Of a stretch of DNA of 64,000 nucleotides, positions 11,888-24,400 are shown in pieces. The translations under genes were made by a program, and so were the position numbers. The notes below the pieces were generated by a model. The model was not told the DNA's origin. It did not search any database and was given only the letters and a program-made list of their open reading frames with translations. Position 1 is the stretch's first letter. Each line of letters opens with the position of its first letter. This DNA comes from Crambe crambe (taxonomy: Eukaryota > Porifera > Demospongiae > Poecilosclerida > Crambeidae): positions 3,534,001 to 3,598,000 of the forward strand of contig OZ004581.1 of NCBI GenBank assembly GCA_963924555.1, read 5' to 3'.

Positions 11888-12446
11888 TTCCAGAAAACTT
11901 GCCACAACTATTTTTATATGATCATGAGTGTGATGAATTGAAGAACCTAGTGATTCTCCGTCGACAGTGGCTGTTCAATGTGATGACTGTCATTTTGGGG
12001 TTCAAGAGTAAAACATCAAACAAGGAAGGTGAGGACGGAAAGCAGAGCACAGCTGATGTGGCTAAAAAGCTAAAGCCTTCGGAGAAGGATGCTCTGGAAG
12101 AAGGTAGAGCTGATAGCAATGTTCTTCAAAAGTGCTGGGAAAATTTCACTGATAATGCAGATGTCGAGTATCTCATCCCTTGTATGCTTCCAGAGCTAAC
12201 AGAGGAAAGGAAAGAAGAGTTAAAAGACCAGTTGGAAAATTGTCCCTGGTTCTATATGTACTTTGATTTTGAGAAGTTTCTTCCTGCCCAAATTTACTAC
12301 CAGCTGGTCTGCTTGCTTGGTGATTCTAAAACTTCCTCACCTGAGGATATTTTCACCAGCACTGTGTGTGTTCTCAATGACGTCAAAGATTACCACTGGA
12401 AAGTGGAATATGAGAGAGATTCTCACGGACTCAAAGTTGGTGTTTT
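11888..12446 (+). CDS. Exon: COR-like domain
   Basis: Starts after 'cttattttag' (phase 1), ends at TT|GTAAG (phase 2); about 186 codons. The pattern fits the C-terminal-of-ROC (COR) domain of ROCO proteins such as DAPK1 and MFHAS1: an opening L-x-x-L-V-I-L-x-x-x-W-L block (ELKNLVILRRQWLFNVMTVI), a charged variable linker, then LEEGRADSNVLQKCWENF, YLIPCMLPEL and FDFEKFLPAQIYYQLVCLL. In ROCO proteins COR follows a Ras-like GTPase and mediates dimerisation; no GTPase is seen upstream in the window, so the 5' part is either missing or outside it. Confidence 0.72.
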
Positions 12447-15400
12447 GTAAGTTTGCTAGCTGTGATAACTTTATACATATCTACTACTGTTACACTTCTG
12501 AATTATTTTGTTGCACAGGTCTTCCTGTGAAGATAAACTTGAGCACATTAAGGATATCCATAACAATCTTTCTTCAATATGTATGGATAGCAGTCTTGAA
12601 GGACTGAAGTACTATGGAGGGCCCTTTGAAGTAAAGTGCCCAGTCGAGAATTGCTCACAGTGTATTCTTCCTTATGTGTGCTATGGACGAGAAGAAATAA
12701 AAGATGTTGTCACATGTATCAAATGCAAGCAGACTACTGATGTACACTCTAAGGTAAAGGCTTACTACGCTTTGGTAATATATATAAATTATCCACTAAA
12801 TTATTTTTAACATTATAGCTTGGTGGTGTTACAAGCAACAAAGGTAAGATTAATTGAGTACTTAAGTTATAGCTAAGTCTCTGTATTGTATTATAATACT
12901 CTCCAACTTTATTTATATAAAAATCAAGGATTTTGATTACCTTAAATTACCTCTTCTTCCCTTTCTTTGTACACTCCATAACATTACAAAAAATCTATGA
13001 CCTTCTGCAATCTCTGTTGTTTCTGTTCATTGCTGTCTTTTAGTCAGTTCTCTTCATGTCAGAATGGGCCTGATTTGTTGGCAAAGACGACCAAGAAGCA
13101 TCAGCTCTCTTCACGGTGTAGAGTTACTGTGTAGTGACTGCGAGCCTGAACCTGAGTCTGTCTGTCCTTAGTACTGTAGAGCTTGTGCTAAGACGTACGT
13201 ACCATAGTTGCCTCATTTAATGGATTTTTTGAGAGTATTATATTCTTGTACAGGCATATACAGTAACAACTGCACAACAACAATCAGTAGCAGCTAAACT
13301 GTTCTAGGCTGTTACTGCTAACTATGAATAAATTATAAACAATGCACTTCAGTTAACAAAAAACTAAGGAAACAAGAAGGATGGAAATGGGATCAATCTT
13401 TGTTCTGTATATCCAGCCAACAATCCCTACATATACGTACATTACTACACTATAATCTGAAGCTACCCAACGTATATGTAGGGATTGTTGGCTGGATATA
13501 CAGAACAAAGATTGATCCCATTTCCATCCTTCTTGTTTCCTTACTTTTTTGAGCAGTGGTCATCCCTACATCTTTTTTTCATTTCAAGAAATGATTTTTC
13601 CCTTACTTGTATACATATATAGGGATGACCATTGCTCAAAAAAGTAAGGAAACAAGGGTAGGGATGAAGGATGGAAGGATGGAAATGGGTTTGTTCTGTA
13701 TATCCAGCCAACAATCCCTACATATACACACTATTATCTGCAGCTACCTGACGTATATGTAGGGATTGTTTGCTGGATATACAGAATAAAGATTGATCCC
13801 ATTTCCATCCTTCCATCCTTCATACCTACCCTTGTTTCCTTACTTTTTTGAGCAATGGTCATCCCTACATTTTTTTTCCATTTCAACTTACTTTTATTCC
13901 TAAAACTGTGCTGGCAGAATGTGTATAACCACCGTCCATGCAGGCGAGGGTACAGTGCCATGGTAGGGCACTAGCCAAGCTGGACAGCTGGCACATCATT
14001 ATACTAAAACAAGAAATAAGAATATTGCACAGGAATACAAAAGATGTATCATATTTGAAAAACACATTACCCAAACACATAAAAAAATGTCCTTCATCCT
14101 TCAGTGTAGATGGAGGACTACCGAAGGTCCTAGCAGCTTTAATTGATGAAGGACACTCCATATTATTCAGTGATACTCCATAATTATTACTTTGAGCTTA
14201 ATCAAACTTCCTAAGATGGAACTACCGTCAAAATCCATGAAATGGATGGGGATCTGCTTTTGAATTCTACTTCTGAATGTTAAAATTGGCAAATGTGGAA
14301 GGCACAGCCATAATTAAATGAATTTTTTTTTTTTATCAGATATGGATAAATCATACCAACAGTACATTAAAAAATTCATCCATGCAAAGAAGCAATGGAG
14401 GTTGAAACAAATAATGGATTCTGATCATGCTCTTCCTGAATATATCACTGACTGGGAATCAAAGTTAGTGGTCCCATTGGGCATACCAGCGAATAAGGTC
14501 AAAGACATAAAGGCAGCTCATCCTACCCAGCCAGTGCTTGAAAGGTTAGTAGCTATCTCTTTAATGTCACATAACAGTGGAATAGTTCAAGTGATTATAA
14601 TTATAGCCAGTTAAATAATAACAATCGGACTGCTGTATTACGAATTTACAATAGCTACTTATTGTGCTATAATATTGTACAGGAAAGAGGTATTGAGAGT
14701 TTGGAAAGCAATAGCAATATTTAATGCCACATATGAAAACCTCATAAAAGCCTGCATTGAAGGACATGAATATGCTGCTGAAGACATCTGCAAATATGTA
14801 CAGGAAACCACAAAAGGTATAATTATTTAGTCCCCCCTTCCCCCAGAGGTAGTTGTCTCCTATCCACAATTAGAACTAATATTAATAGATGGGTCTTATC
14901 AAAGTTGTACTTGCTAAGCTCGACAACCAAAAGACAATTTTTTCATATGCTAATAAATGATTATGTAAACCAGAATTTAAATATGTGACCGAATTCACTT
15001 CACGGAGAATCGTCGCTGGCGTTCTTCGCGAATCTCCTTCTCGCGTTTAGCCGTCTCTTCCTCACGTCGTCGGTGTTCTTCGCGAATCTCCTCCTCGCTT
15101 TTAGCATTTTCCTCTTCTCTGAGCCTGCATTGTTCAGCTAGCTCTTGGTTTTGCCATTGTCTCTGGTCTGTAGCCTCTTCCTGATTGTGTAGTCATCCAA
15201 TCTCGTAGACTTTCTTTTGCGGGATTCTGACCCAAACTTGTTGCCGATGTATATCCCACCGATGCCACCAACTGTAGTAGCTACCAACAAGAGATCTAGA
15301 CTACCCCGAATCAGATTAGTAACCAAATGGCTCAACTTCAAACTCTCTAGCTAGAAAAACTCTCTCTAAAGACTCTCTAGAACTGTCTCTGCTACCTACT

Positions 15401-18400
15401 TTTATACAAAACTCAACTAACACGCATTGACACAAAAAAACAGGAAAAATCTCACACACAAATTACAACCATGCAGGTGACAGGACAGCAGAATACAGAA
15501 CAGTTTGGATATGCACACCACACAACATAAATAATAATTTTAACTAACACATATACAAACTGTCAATGAGTCCATCACAATGGACTAGCCATTAGGATGG
15601 AGCTACATTAATAATAAATGAAGAAAATTTGTAAAATATTCGTAGGGATGCTTCCCTACATGTTTTTGACCATCACATAAAACTACTTTCACACTTAATT
15701 TGAGCTAACTAGGCTATAGTTCCCATATTGAACTTCACGCGTAATAATGCGTTAATTCACCGTCAAAATCGACGCGTAGTAACGTCATCTCACGTAAAAA
15801 ATCGCGGATTACGCGTTATTATGGCCACGTAAATTCGTGTAAGAGCGCCGTTTAGCGCACATTAACACGCAGTGCACGCTAGCGCATTTTCGCAAAGTTT
15901 AGTCCAATAATTTGGTGAAAGAAATATTTTTGGTGCTCATGGTAAAGCGATTAGCCAAGGCCATATCAACAAAAATAAAATCCACCAAAAAAATGTAAAG
16001 TCACTGCGCGAACGCGTGCGGATTTCCGCGATTTCGCACGTTTTTGCGTTGATGCATTGCGCGTATTCTGTAGTGCGATAAAAGGAGTTGAAAGGAGTTG
16101 ATACGCATAATAGCGCGATTATCGTTAGATTGTGCGCTATTTCGCGCTAAGTTCTACACGGGTTAGACCAACAAGTAAAACTCAGTTTTATTCTTTCCAG
16201 TACATCAGAGAGTTATCGTACTCTCTAAGGGTTTCCCCATTCGACAATATGCTAGATTCAATTCGACAATGTGCTAGACTCAAGTATGAGAGCAGTATTT
16301 TACAGCGACTTCTAAAATTGCCTTTTTCATGGTTGTTCATCATCACCATCTTTCACTGATTTATTCCAGAGATGGCTCATTAAAAACTGTCATCCCTACA
16401 TACCACTCTCTTTGATTATGTTAGCATTCATTCACCTGAAGCAGTATACAAAATCATCATTCTTATTGGTTATAATCATCATTTTTAGATATACTGTAGT
16501 GCTAACTTATAAACAATGCAACATGACCACAAAACATACACTTCAGTTAACCAGACTAATTCACTATCTAGCAACCTGGAAGAACATTTGGACAAAGGTA
16601 TCCTGATAACTACTGTTTCACTGTAAATTGCGATGCTAATTTATTTTCGTGCATGGTCATGTTCAACAACGAAAATTAATCACATGAAAATTAAGAGTAA
16701 TACGTATGTCATCCCTACATAGAGAGCACTATTATGCTCTCTGGTTCATCCATGAACCCTATCCCTATTGTCTGTTTTAATTAGAATATTTTTTTTTGAT
16801 GTAGCCAATGCAGATAGCTAGAGATGAAAATATGGTGCATGTATCCAGTCAGCATGAGATTTATAGAGTCAGAGACTCTAAATTTATAGGTGACTAGATG
16901 CTCACTAGTGTGGTTCAGGTTGCTCACCTTTGATATCTTTGTTATCATGGTAATCTCTATGATCTAGGTTCATCTTCAGCAGAACAACCAACAAAAGAAC
17001 CTGCTTCTGGTAAGTATCATAACTAGCTCTAGCTACAAACTACATATATTAGCTATGTCTATAACCCTACATGTAACTACAACACATATCGAGGTATCTT
17101 CCCTTTGATTTTTGTTATGACAATTGTGAGAAATATCTTTATCCTCAAAAAAGTTACTTATTTTGGATATACTCAATTTTATCTCAAGAATAACCAACAG
17201 TAAAGATCAGCCACTCAATTGACCAATTTATGAAAATGAGTAGCCTTCCTTGATACAGATCAGATGGCACTATAAGTACTGTTTGACCTGTTGACCTATT
17301 TCTCTAGACTTTGAGGGATGTAACTACTCTAGCAAAATTCAGACCTTTTAATCATCTGGCTACAGACTCCCAGAGTTTCAGTTCCTGATTCACTACAGTT
17401 TATGTAATGTATTAGGTGGGATATATAAAAGACATAAAAGACACAGCATCATTTAAAAGACACAGCATCATATAAAAGACACAGCATCATTTTAAAAGAC
17501 ACAGCATCATTTAAAAGACACAGCATCATTTAAAAGACACAGCATCATTTAAAAGACACAGCATCATATAAAAGACACAACATCATATAAAAGACACAAC
17601 ATCATATAAAAGACACAGCATCATATAAAAGACAGCATCATAATATAAAAGACACAGCATCATATAAAAGACAGCATCATTTAAAAAGACACAGCATCAT
17701 ATAAAAGACAGCATCATATGAAAGATACAGCATCATATAAAAGACGCAGCATCATATAAAAGACACAGCATCATTTTAAAAGACACAGCATCATAATATA
17801 AAAGACACAGCATCATATAAAAGACACAGCATCATATAAAAGACGCAGCATCATATAAAAGACACAGCATCATTTAAAAAGACACAGCATCATAATATAA
17901 AAGACACAGCATCATATAAAAGACACAGCATCATAATATAAAAGACACAGCATCATATGAAATTATCACAATAGCTACCAGGATCAAAAACTGACAGTTA
18001 TGGGCCTGTATGAGCCTAAGATGACGGGTAACAAAAAAGTTGGCCACAAGGACACTCCAGTTTTCTAGCATTCAGTCCAGCACCACAATTGGGGCACTGT
18101 TTTACCAAACGAGTCACGATCCAGAAGGAAGCAGATCAACAATAGTTGAGCTCTGGCTCTATCCACGTGTCATGTTTAGCATGTGCATGCACAAGGTGAT
18201 AAAAGTAACACAAAAAATAATTACCTACACTAGTGTAATTGTACATGCATCTTTACATAGGTGTGAGTACATACTATTAACTGATGGTCACATGACTTGT
18301 GACCAATCAGATCCTCTAACACTTCTCAGTGTTTATTTCACACTTTAAGAATTGTGTTGAAGGTACATAGCGGAAGATCCACTAGAACTATGACCTTTCA

Positions 18401-21400
18401 GCCTCAGTCCTAAGTGCTTACAGTAAGATAGGAACTGAATGTCTCCTTTGGCATTTCACTGGGTTTCAAACAGGAAACCTAAGGAATTTACCTCATTTAT
18501 TTTATAAGACACTTATGCCTTGCCTAACAAACTTTCCGTCTTTTAATGAGGCACACTCAGATGATGCGAAAGTGCACGAGGTTACATAAATGCACGAGCC
18601 AAAGGCAAGTGCATTTATGTAACCTTATGCACTATCACATCATCCTCATGTGCACACATTAAATGACTTAAAGTTAACTAGGCATATAATAACTATTACT
18701 TATGGCATAGCTATTTACATAGGTCATTAGCCTCATTCCCAAGCCTTTCCTCTCTCACTATCTCTCTTACTTGCACTCCAACCCTGTATGGAGGATTTAT
18801 CATGCAACTGACGTCACAAATTGCAAGCTTTTATTATTAACAGTGGAACCTCTGATATGGGACAATCTAGCTACCCCCAAATGATTTTATACACAACTAA
18901 TGGAAGGCTACCTCTGAAAGCGACCACCTCTTAGAGAAGAACATCACTGCTCATCAAAAAGGGCCTGAAGCTACTGCTAGCTAGTTTCAGTACAGTACAC
19001 TATTATAATAGGGTAGGGGGTGTGGCTGTGGTGTGGCTTCCTGGCTGCCCGCTAAAGGTAATTTTTTAAATTGAAATTGACAGTCAGGAGTCCACAAATT
19101 TGCTCGATGTTCGGAGGTGGAAGACTGGGATGCTAACTTTATTCTAGCTAATGGAGATAATAACGTCATGCAAACATAAAATTATTTTAGGTTGATAATT
19201 AAAATTCTTTCTACCTCATGTGATACAGTGAGGCCTTCCTCTCATTTTACTCTTCTTCTTCATTTTTACCTCTACATGGGGTAAGAGTCCAAATAAGGGA
19301 TCAAGACAGTGCAAACGAAAAGAAGGCTATGGTATTCTTCCTACTCCACTGAAAAAGTATTATCATAAACTCAAACTGAATATACTGTTCATTTTGAATG
19401 GATCTTTTGAAAAAGTTCTACAATCACCTTGAACATGCTTTTACTACTTGTATTCAGTGATAGTGGACTATAGGTGCAGCATACATAGTCTCGCATGCGT
19501 GAGACTAGGTGCAGCATTAGATGTATGTATGGATCTTATGATGCTTACTTTTCTACAGAATTTTTCTGGGCCCATGTGTACCTTCAACCATTGGAAACTC
19601 TTCTTATTGTATGTGTGAGTCAGAAGCTAATTTCTAAAGGTGAGACTCATGACAGCTAATGCAATTAATGTGACTTCACTTTCTGTAATACAGTAAAAAG
19701 TACCTACCATCAAATATCGTGGTATTGTCAAGAAGTGTTTGACTGTCAAACAAGCCAGATATTTCCATTGAACTACACAGTGAAGACTGTACACATAAAA
19801 GTAGCTACAGCTGTGGTTTCCGTAGCATTCATCGCTGCCAGTATCATCTTCTATCTACTATTGCTCTCTGGGGATGTGGAATTGAACCCTGGGCCAGCCA
19901 TTTTCTCTGGCAAGGACTATAGTTAAATTCTTGAATTGTATATGCATGAGATAGCTACTATTTCCTTTTGTAGTTTCATTCTTCCTTTACTTCATCGGGA
20001 TGACTTCTGTCCACCTAGTGCACGCACCAGTCATTCGTCAAGTGATGAGTGACAACAACACTACAGGAGAAGGTGCAACTGGTAGCACATCCCTCCCTCC
20101 ATCCCTCTCTGGTACGGCTGTTATGAATCAGTGGACCATTCCACTTGAATGGAGTGGTGGAATGGAATACTGGAACACTTTTTTTTTGTTATTGTTTGTA
20201 TGTGAGCAAACAAATGTACCTATCCTTCACTCTCTCAGCCTATTCCCATGCCCTTCACTCCAGGTGCGTCCATTTCGTCATCCGCTCCCAGGGATAACTA
20301 TTTTCTCCTATGATTATGCTTCATATCTGGATTCTTGCAAAAATATTCAAGCCATTTTGCCCACCATAGGACAAGGAATTGAGTGCCAGTCTTGATTACC
20401 ACATTATTTCCTGTGTACGGACCGCACAATTTGGAGATACCTAAAATTAATATATCATTTCCCAGCTCAGAAATACACACAAACAACTTCTTTTTTTACT
20501 GTGGAAGTCCAGCAACTCCTTTGGTCCCTTCCCTCTTGTATATTATAAATAAAAAATGAATTCCAGTATTCCATTCCACCATTCCATTCCAGTGGAATGG
20601 TCCACTGATTCATAACGGCCCTCTGGTACAGTATTCTATAATAATTATTATGTAATATTATCTAAATAATTGTAATGTTAACTCAGGTAATTCTGATAGT
20701 GACATTGCCGGAATTGTAACAGGTGTCTTTGGAATGCTTACTGGCCTCATTGGAGCTATCATTGCTATTGCTGTCTTTAGCTTCAATGTGTGGAAACATT
20801 GCCTTCAACCAGGTATAACGCTAACAGGATAATTAATTTACTTGCGCATGATGATGTTTCTTAGGGTCAAAAGGCTATCTTATGATTATACAGCAGTCTA
20901 ATTTGTCAGGGCATACGAGTTAAGTACTATAGCTATATTATGTAGGCTTGATTCTTATTGCCGATAAACCCTCCGGCCTTAGTATAACGCCCTTTCTGCA
21001 CTGGGATGCTACAGCTCAGGACCCATGGGATTCTAAACACTCTTGGTTTCAGAGCCTGTATAGAAACATGCAGGAAGTCATTATAATTCATATCCATTCT
21101 GGACTATTTTTTCCTCCTTTAGTGCGTCTCAAAATTGAACCTAATGGTACCAATGTCATTGGAAAAGATTACTCTCTAACATGTACTGCCATGACTGATA
21201 TTCCTGGGGACACATTTGAATTTTCTTGGATCTATAACAATGCTCCTGTTGATGGAAAGGTTGACTCCAGTGATACAAAGAGCAAACTGTCATTTGAACC
21301 CCTGAACGGTTCTCATAAAGGAGAATACACTTGTAAATGTTCACTAAAGCAGAGACGTGGATGCTTTTCAAGGATATTGCTTCCAAACTTAGACGGTTCG

Positions 21401-24400
21401 ATATCATACCACTTGGATGTAACTGGTAAGCACCACCATGAACCGATCATAGAGGGCCATATTGTGAAAATAGTGTCATTTACCCTTTACTTCCAGACCC
21501 TATCATTTCAGCCACTATCAAGGATGATAAGTATCCAATAGTTGGAAAAAGTTATAAACTGGAATGCACTATAACTGGAGCAGAAGGTTTCACTCCCAAG
21601 TACCAATGGATGCGTGATGACGTTGATATTCAAGGAGAGACAACTCACTCACTCTCCTTTGATTGCCTCAAATTCTATGATAGAGGACGCTATAGATGTA
21701 GAGTCACCATTGAGTGTGATCTCCTCACTGAACCTCTCTCTGGCACAAGTAATCCTGTGGATGTACGACTAAGTGGTATGTTAGAATTACCATACTTATA
21801 TATAAGAGAGTCCTTATTGTATGTTGCTATTATTAAACAGTGAGAGATTAAGAATGTGTGTATAGCTATGTGTGTGCCAATCTAAATTGCAATCCTAAAA
21901 CACCACATCATAATCAAGAAAATGTAGTGTATTATAAATACTGAAGTTTATGGTATTTTGGTAATTGGAGGGCTAGGGCTAGTGCTTTGGGAGTCTCCCA
22001 CACTATGATGGTACCTGCATATTTTTTTCTACAAAAAATGTATCACAGTCAGGGATGGATCCAGGGTCCTATCCCCCAGTCTGTGATTTTATGATAAAAC
22101 CTTATCACACATTTAAGTGGATCATACCCAACAAAAAAATTACCTCCCATCTAATATGCCAAGGGTCCTGAGAGAACAACAGTATAGTAGAAGTGATTTT
22201 CTGGCCAGCCCCTTTCATGTGGAATATCTCTGTGATCCAACCCTTTGCAGTATTTACAAGAAGCATTAATTCCTGGTCACATGACATTTGACCAATCAAA
22301 TTCCTTAAAAACTGTACTTAAACTGCAATTTGCAGAGCCACAGAGTGCCTAGACTCATACCCAGGCTCAGTCACTGAGAGTTCTTTTATAGAATTACCTG
22401 TTCAGCAAAACGCAATAGGTTTTTCAACCAGGAATGTAGTCAATGGAAGTTGATCATAGTTAATGTCATAAATTCCAACAAAACATTGAAACCGGACAAG
22501 CACAGTCAATTAGTAGCTGATATAAATGGCTAGCTTCTACTATAGTGTATGACAGGAGGGACCATTACAGTCTATACTAAGAAGACCTGTGATTGTCGAA
22601 CGTTTAATCAATTGAACTCATGATTACAACAAGTCATGAACATAATTAAAATGCAGTGAAAGCCAGTATTGCAGGCTGGTGCAGCTATTATGCATGCGGT
22701 CATGCAAATAGTCATGAATCATGGGCATGCCTTCTCAGTGGGCAAACACTCTGGTCGAGGGGTGAAAGTTTCGTGATTTCTCTTCTGTCCGCGAATATTT
22801 AACCACGCTAATCACTTTGGCAAATCTCGCTCAGGCCAGACTCTTCACTAGAGTTGTGTCTAGTTCATGTGTCTGTGATTCTACAACGGATAGACTCACC
22901 TCGCTGAAGAAATCAGAGCTTCGAGGCGGCAGAACATCTGTCATCGCTATGCCATGGCAAAAGGATCGCTGCACAATATAATGCTTCGCTAACTACAGCA
23001 CTCCAGATATCGTTTTAAATTTAACCTCTCTAGCTAGAACTCAGTCTCAAACGAAAGATAGCCTGCCATCGAAGCTTCAGCTAGCTACCTCATAGCTCTG
23101 TGTGCATGCACGCACGCACATGGCTGCTGGCCAGGTTTTTTGTTTTTTTTTGTTGTTGTTGTCGTTTTCAAAATCTAAACCGTGAATGATTTTCCCCGCA
23201 AAATAAGACTAATTGCGAAACTTTTGCCCCTTGAAATATACCCGATATATAGTACCTCTTTAACTTTTTGTTACTACTACCATTGAAGAGTTGATTTTCA
23301 CATAGACTATCATTGTTAATTTCGAACTTTTCGACTCTTAATTCCAAGGAAAAGGCAGCACCTGAATCAAGGTGGTGAAATTATGAAGAGAGGAGCTTCA
23401 GGTACTTGCTGTTAAAGAGTGGAGGACCTACTGCAGTTCGCATCAGGTTGTCCAGTGAACTGCTGAAGTGGACAGCATCAAGAATTTTCACCTTGTAACT
23501 GACTGACCCTCCCCTCTCCATCAGGAGACCTGCATAGCAGTTTTGTAGAGGATTGAAACATCCAGCATACATAGCTGCAGTCCATGGAAATGTTCAGCCA
23601 ATTTCCATATTCCTGACTTTAAATGCACATTGAAACCCAACAAACACAGTCAAGTAAGCGTTATAAAATGGCTGGCTCTTCTGCTATAGCTAATGGCAGA
23701 AGGTGCCTTTGTTGTGGCCAGAGTGACCTCTAAAAATACGCCTAGCTCATCAACTCTCTTACCACTGTGATATCACTATGAAAGTTCTTCAAACCTAGAC
23801 AACCAAATGATAATGCATTAGCTATACTATACAAGTCTTAAGGTAACTATCAGCAATTAATTTCATGATTTTAAGGTTTAATTTAGCAGAAGTTTTCATA
23901 TTAATTCCAATACTGGTACTAGACGAGATAGAGACAATACATCTTTCTGTGAATTTGCCTGGTAACTTCCTCGAAATACCGCATTTCAAACTTTCATTTT
24001 AAAAAGTCTTTGCAGGCTATATCCATCAGTTGGAGTAAATCAGTAGTGTTGGCTGGAAGTAAGCATATATACATGGATGTTATGGGCTTCAGGAAGATTG
24101 TTGATTGTGCTGCCTTTTAAGTTATCCATTAAAGCAGGACATTAACTCAGTAAAGTTATTGGAAGTCTGTGTCTAGCCTCATTGATGCAAAATGGTTGGT
24201 GGAATGGCGGAATACATCTCAGACAACCCCCAATTCTGAATGGAATTTGCAGAACACATGATAGAGATGCCAGGAAGAATCTGAAGACAAATCAGAAAAT
24301 GAGAATCTGATAATGAATCTGATGAAGATTATTAAATTTTTTTCCAGCAATGAGAGTGACTGATAGCTAAAATATTATGTCTTATCCACTGCTTTAGCTT

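Noticed and set aside
13938..14183. Frame ending VLAALIDEGHSILFSDTP as an extra exon
   Set aside because: No usable acceptor or donor in the required phase and it adjoins MITEs; the flanking exons already join in frame.
17428..17960. CRISPR-like array
   Set aside because: Units are contiguous with no unique spacers, and the host is eukaryotic; it is a satellite.
19735..19926. The 2A frame as a free-standing 63-codon gene starting at 19735
   Set aside because: The first codon is GTG, the frame is open upstream to a splice acceptor, and a donor at 19921 keeps frame into the next exon.
20948..21120. Open frame upstream of Ig1 resembling a piece of retroelement reverse transcriptase
   Set aside because: Only a weak resemblance around HWDATAQDPWD; it is simply in frame with Ig1 across the acceptor and is better read as intron.
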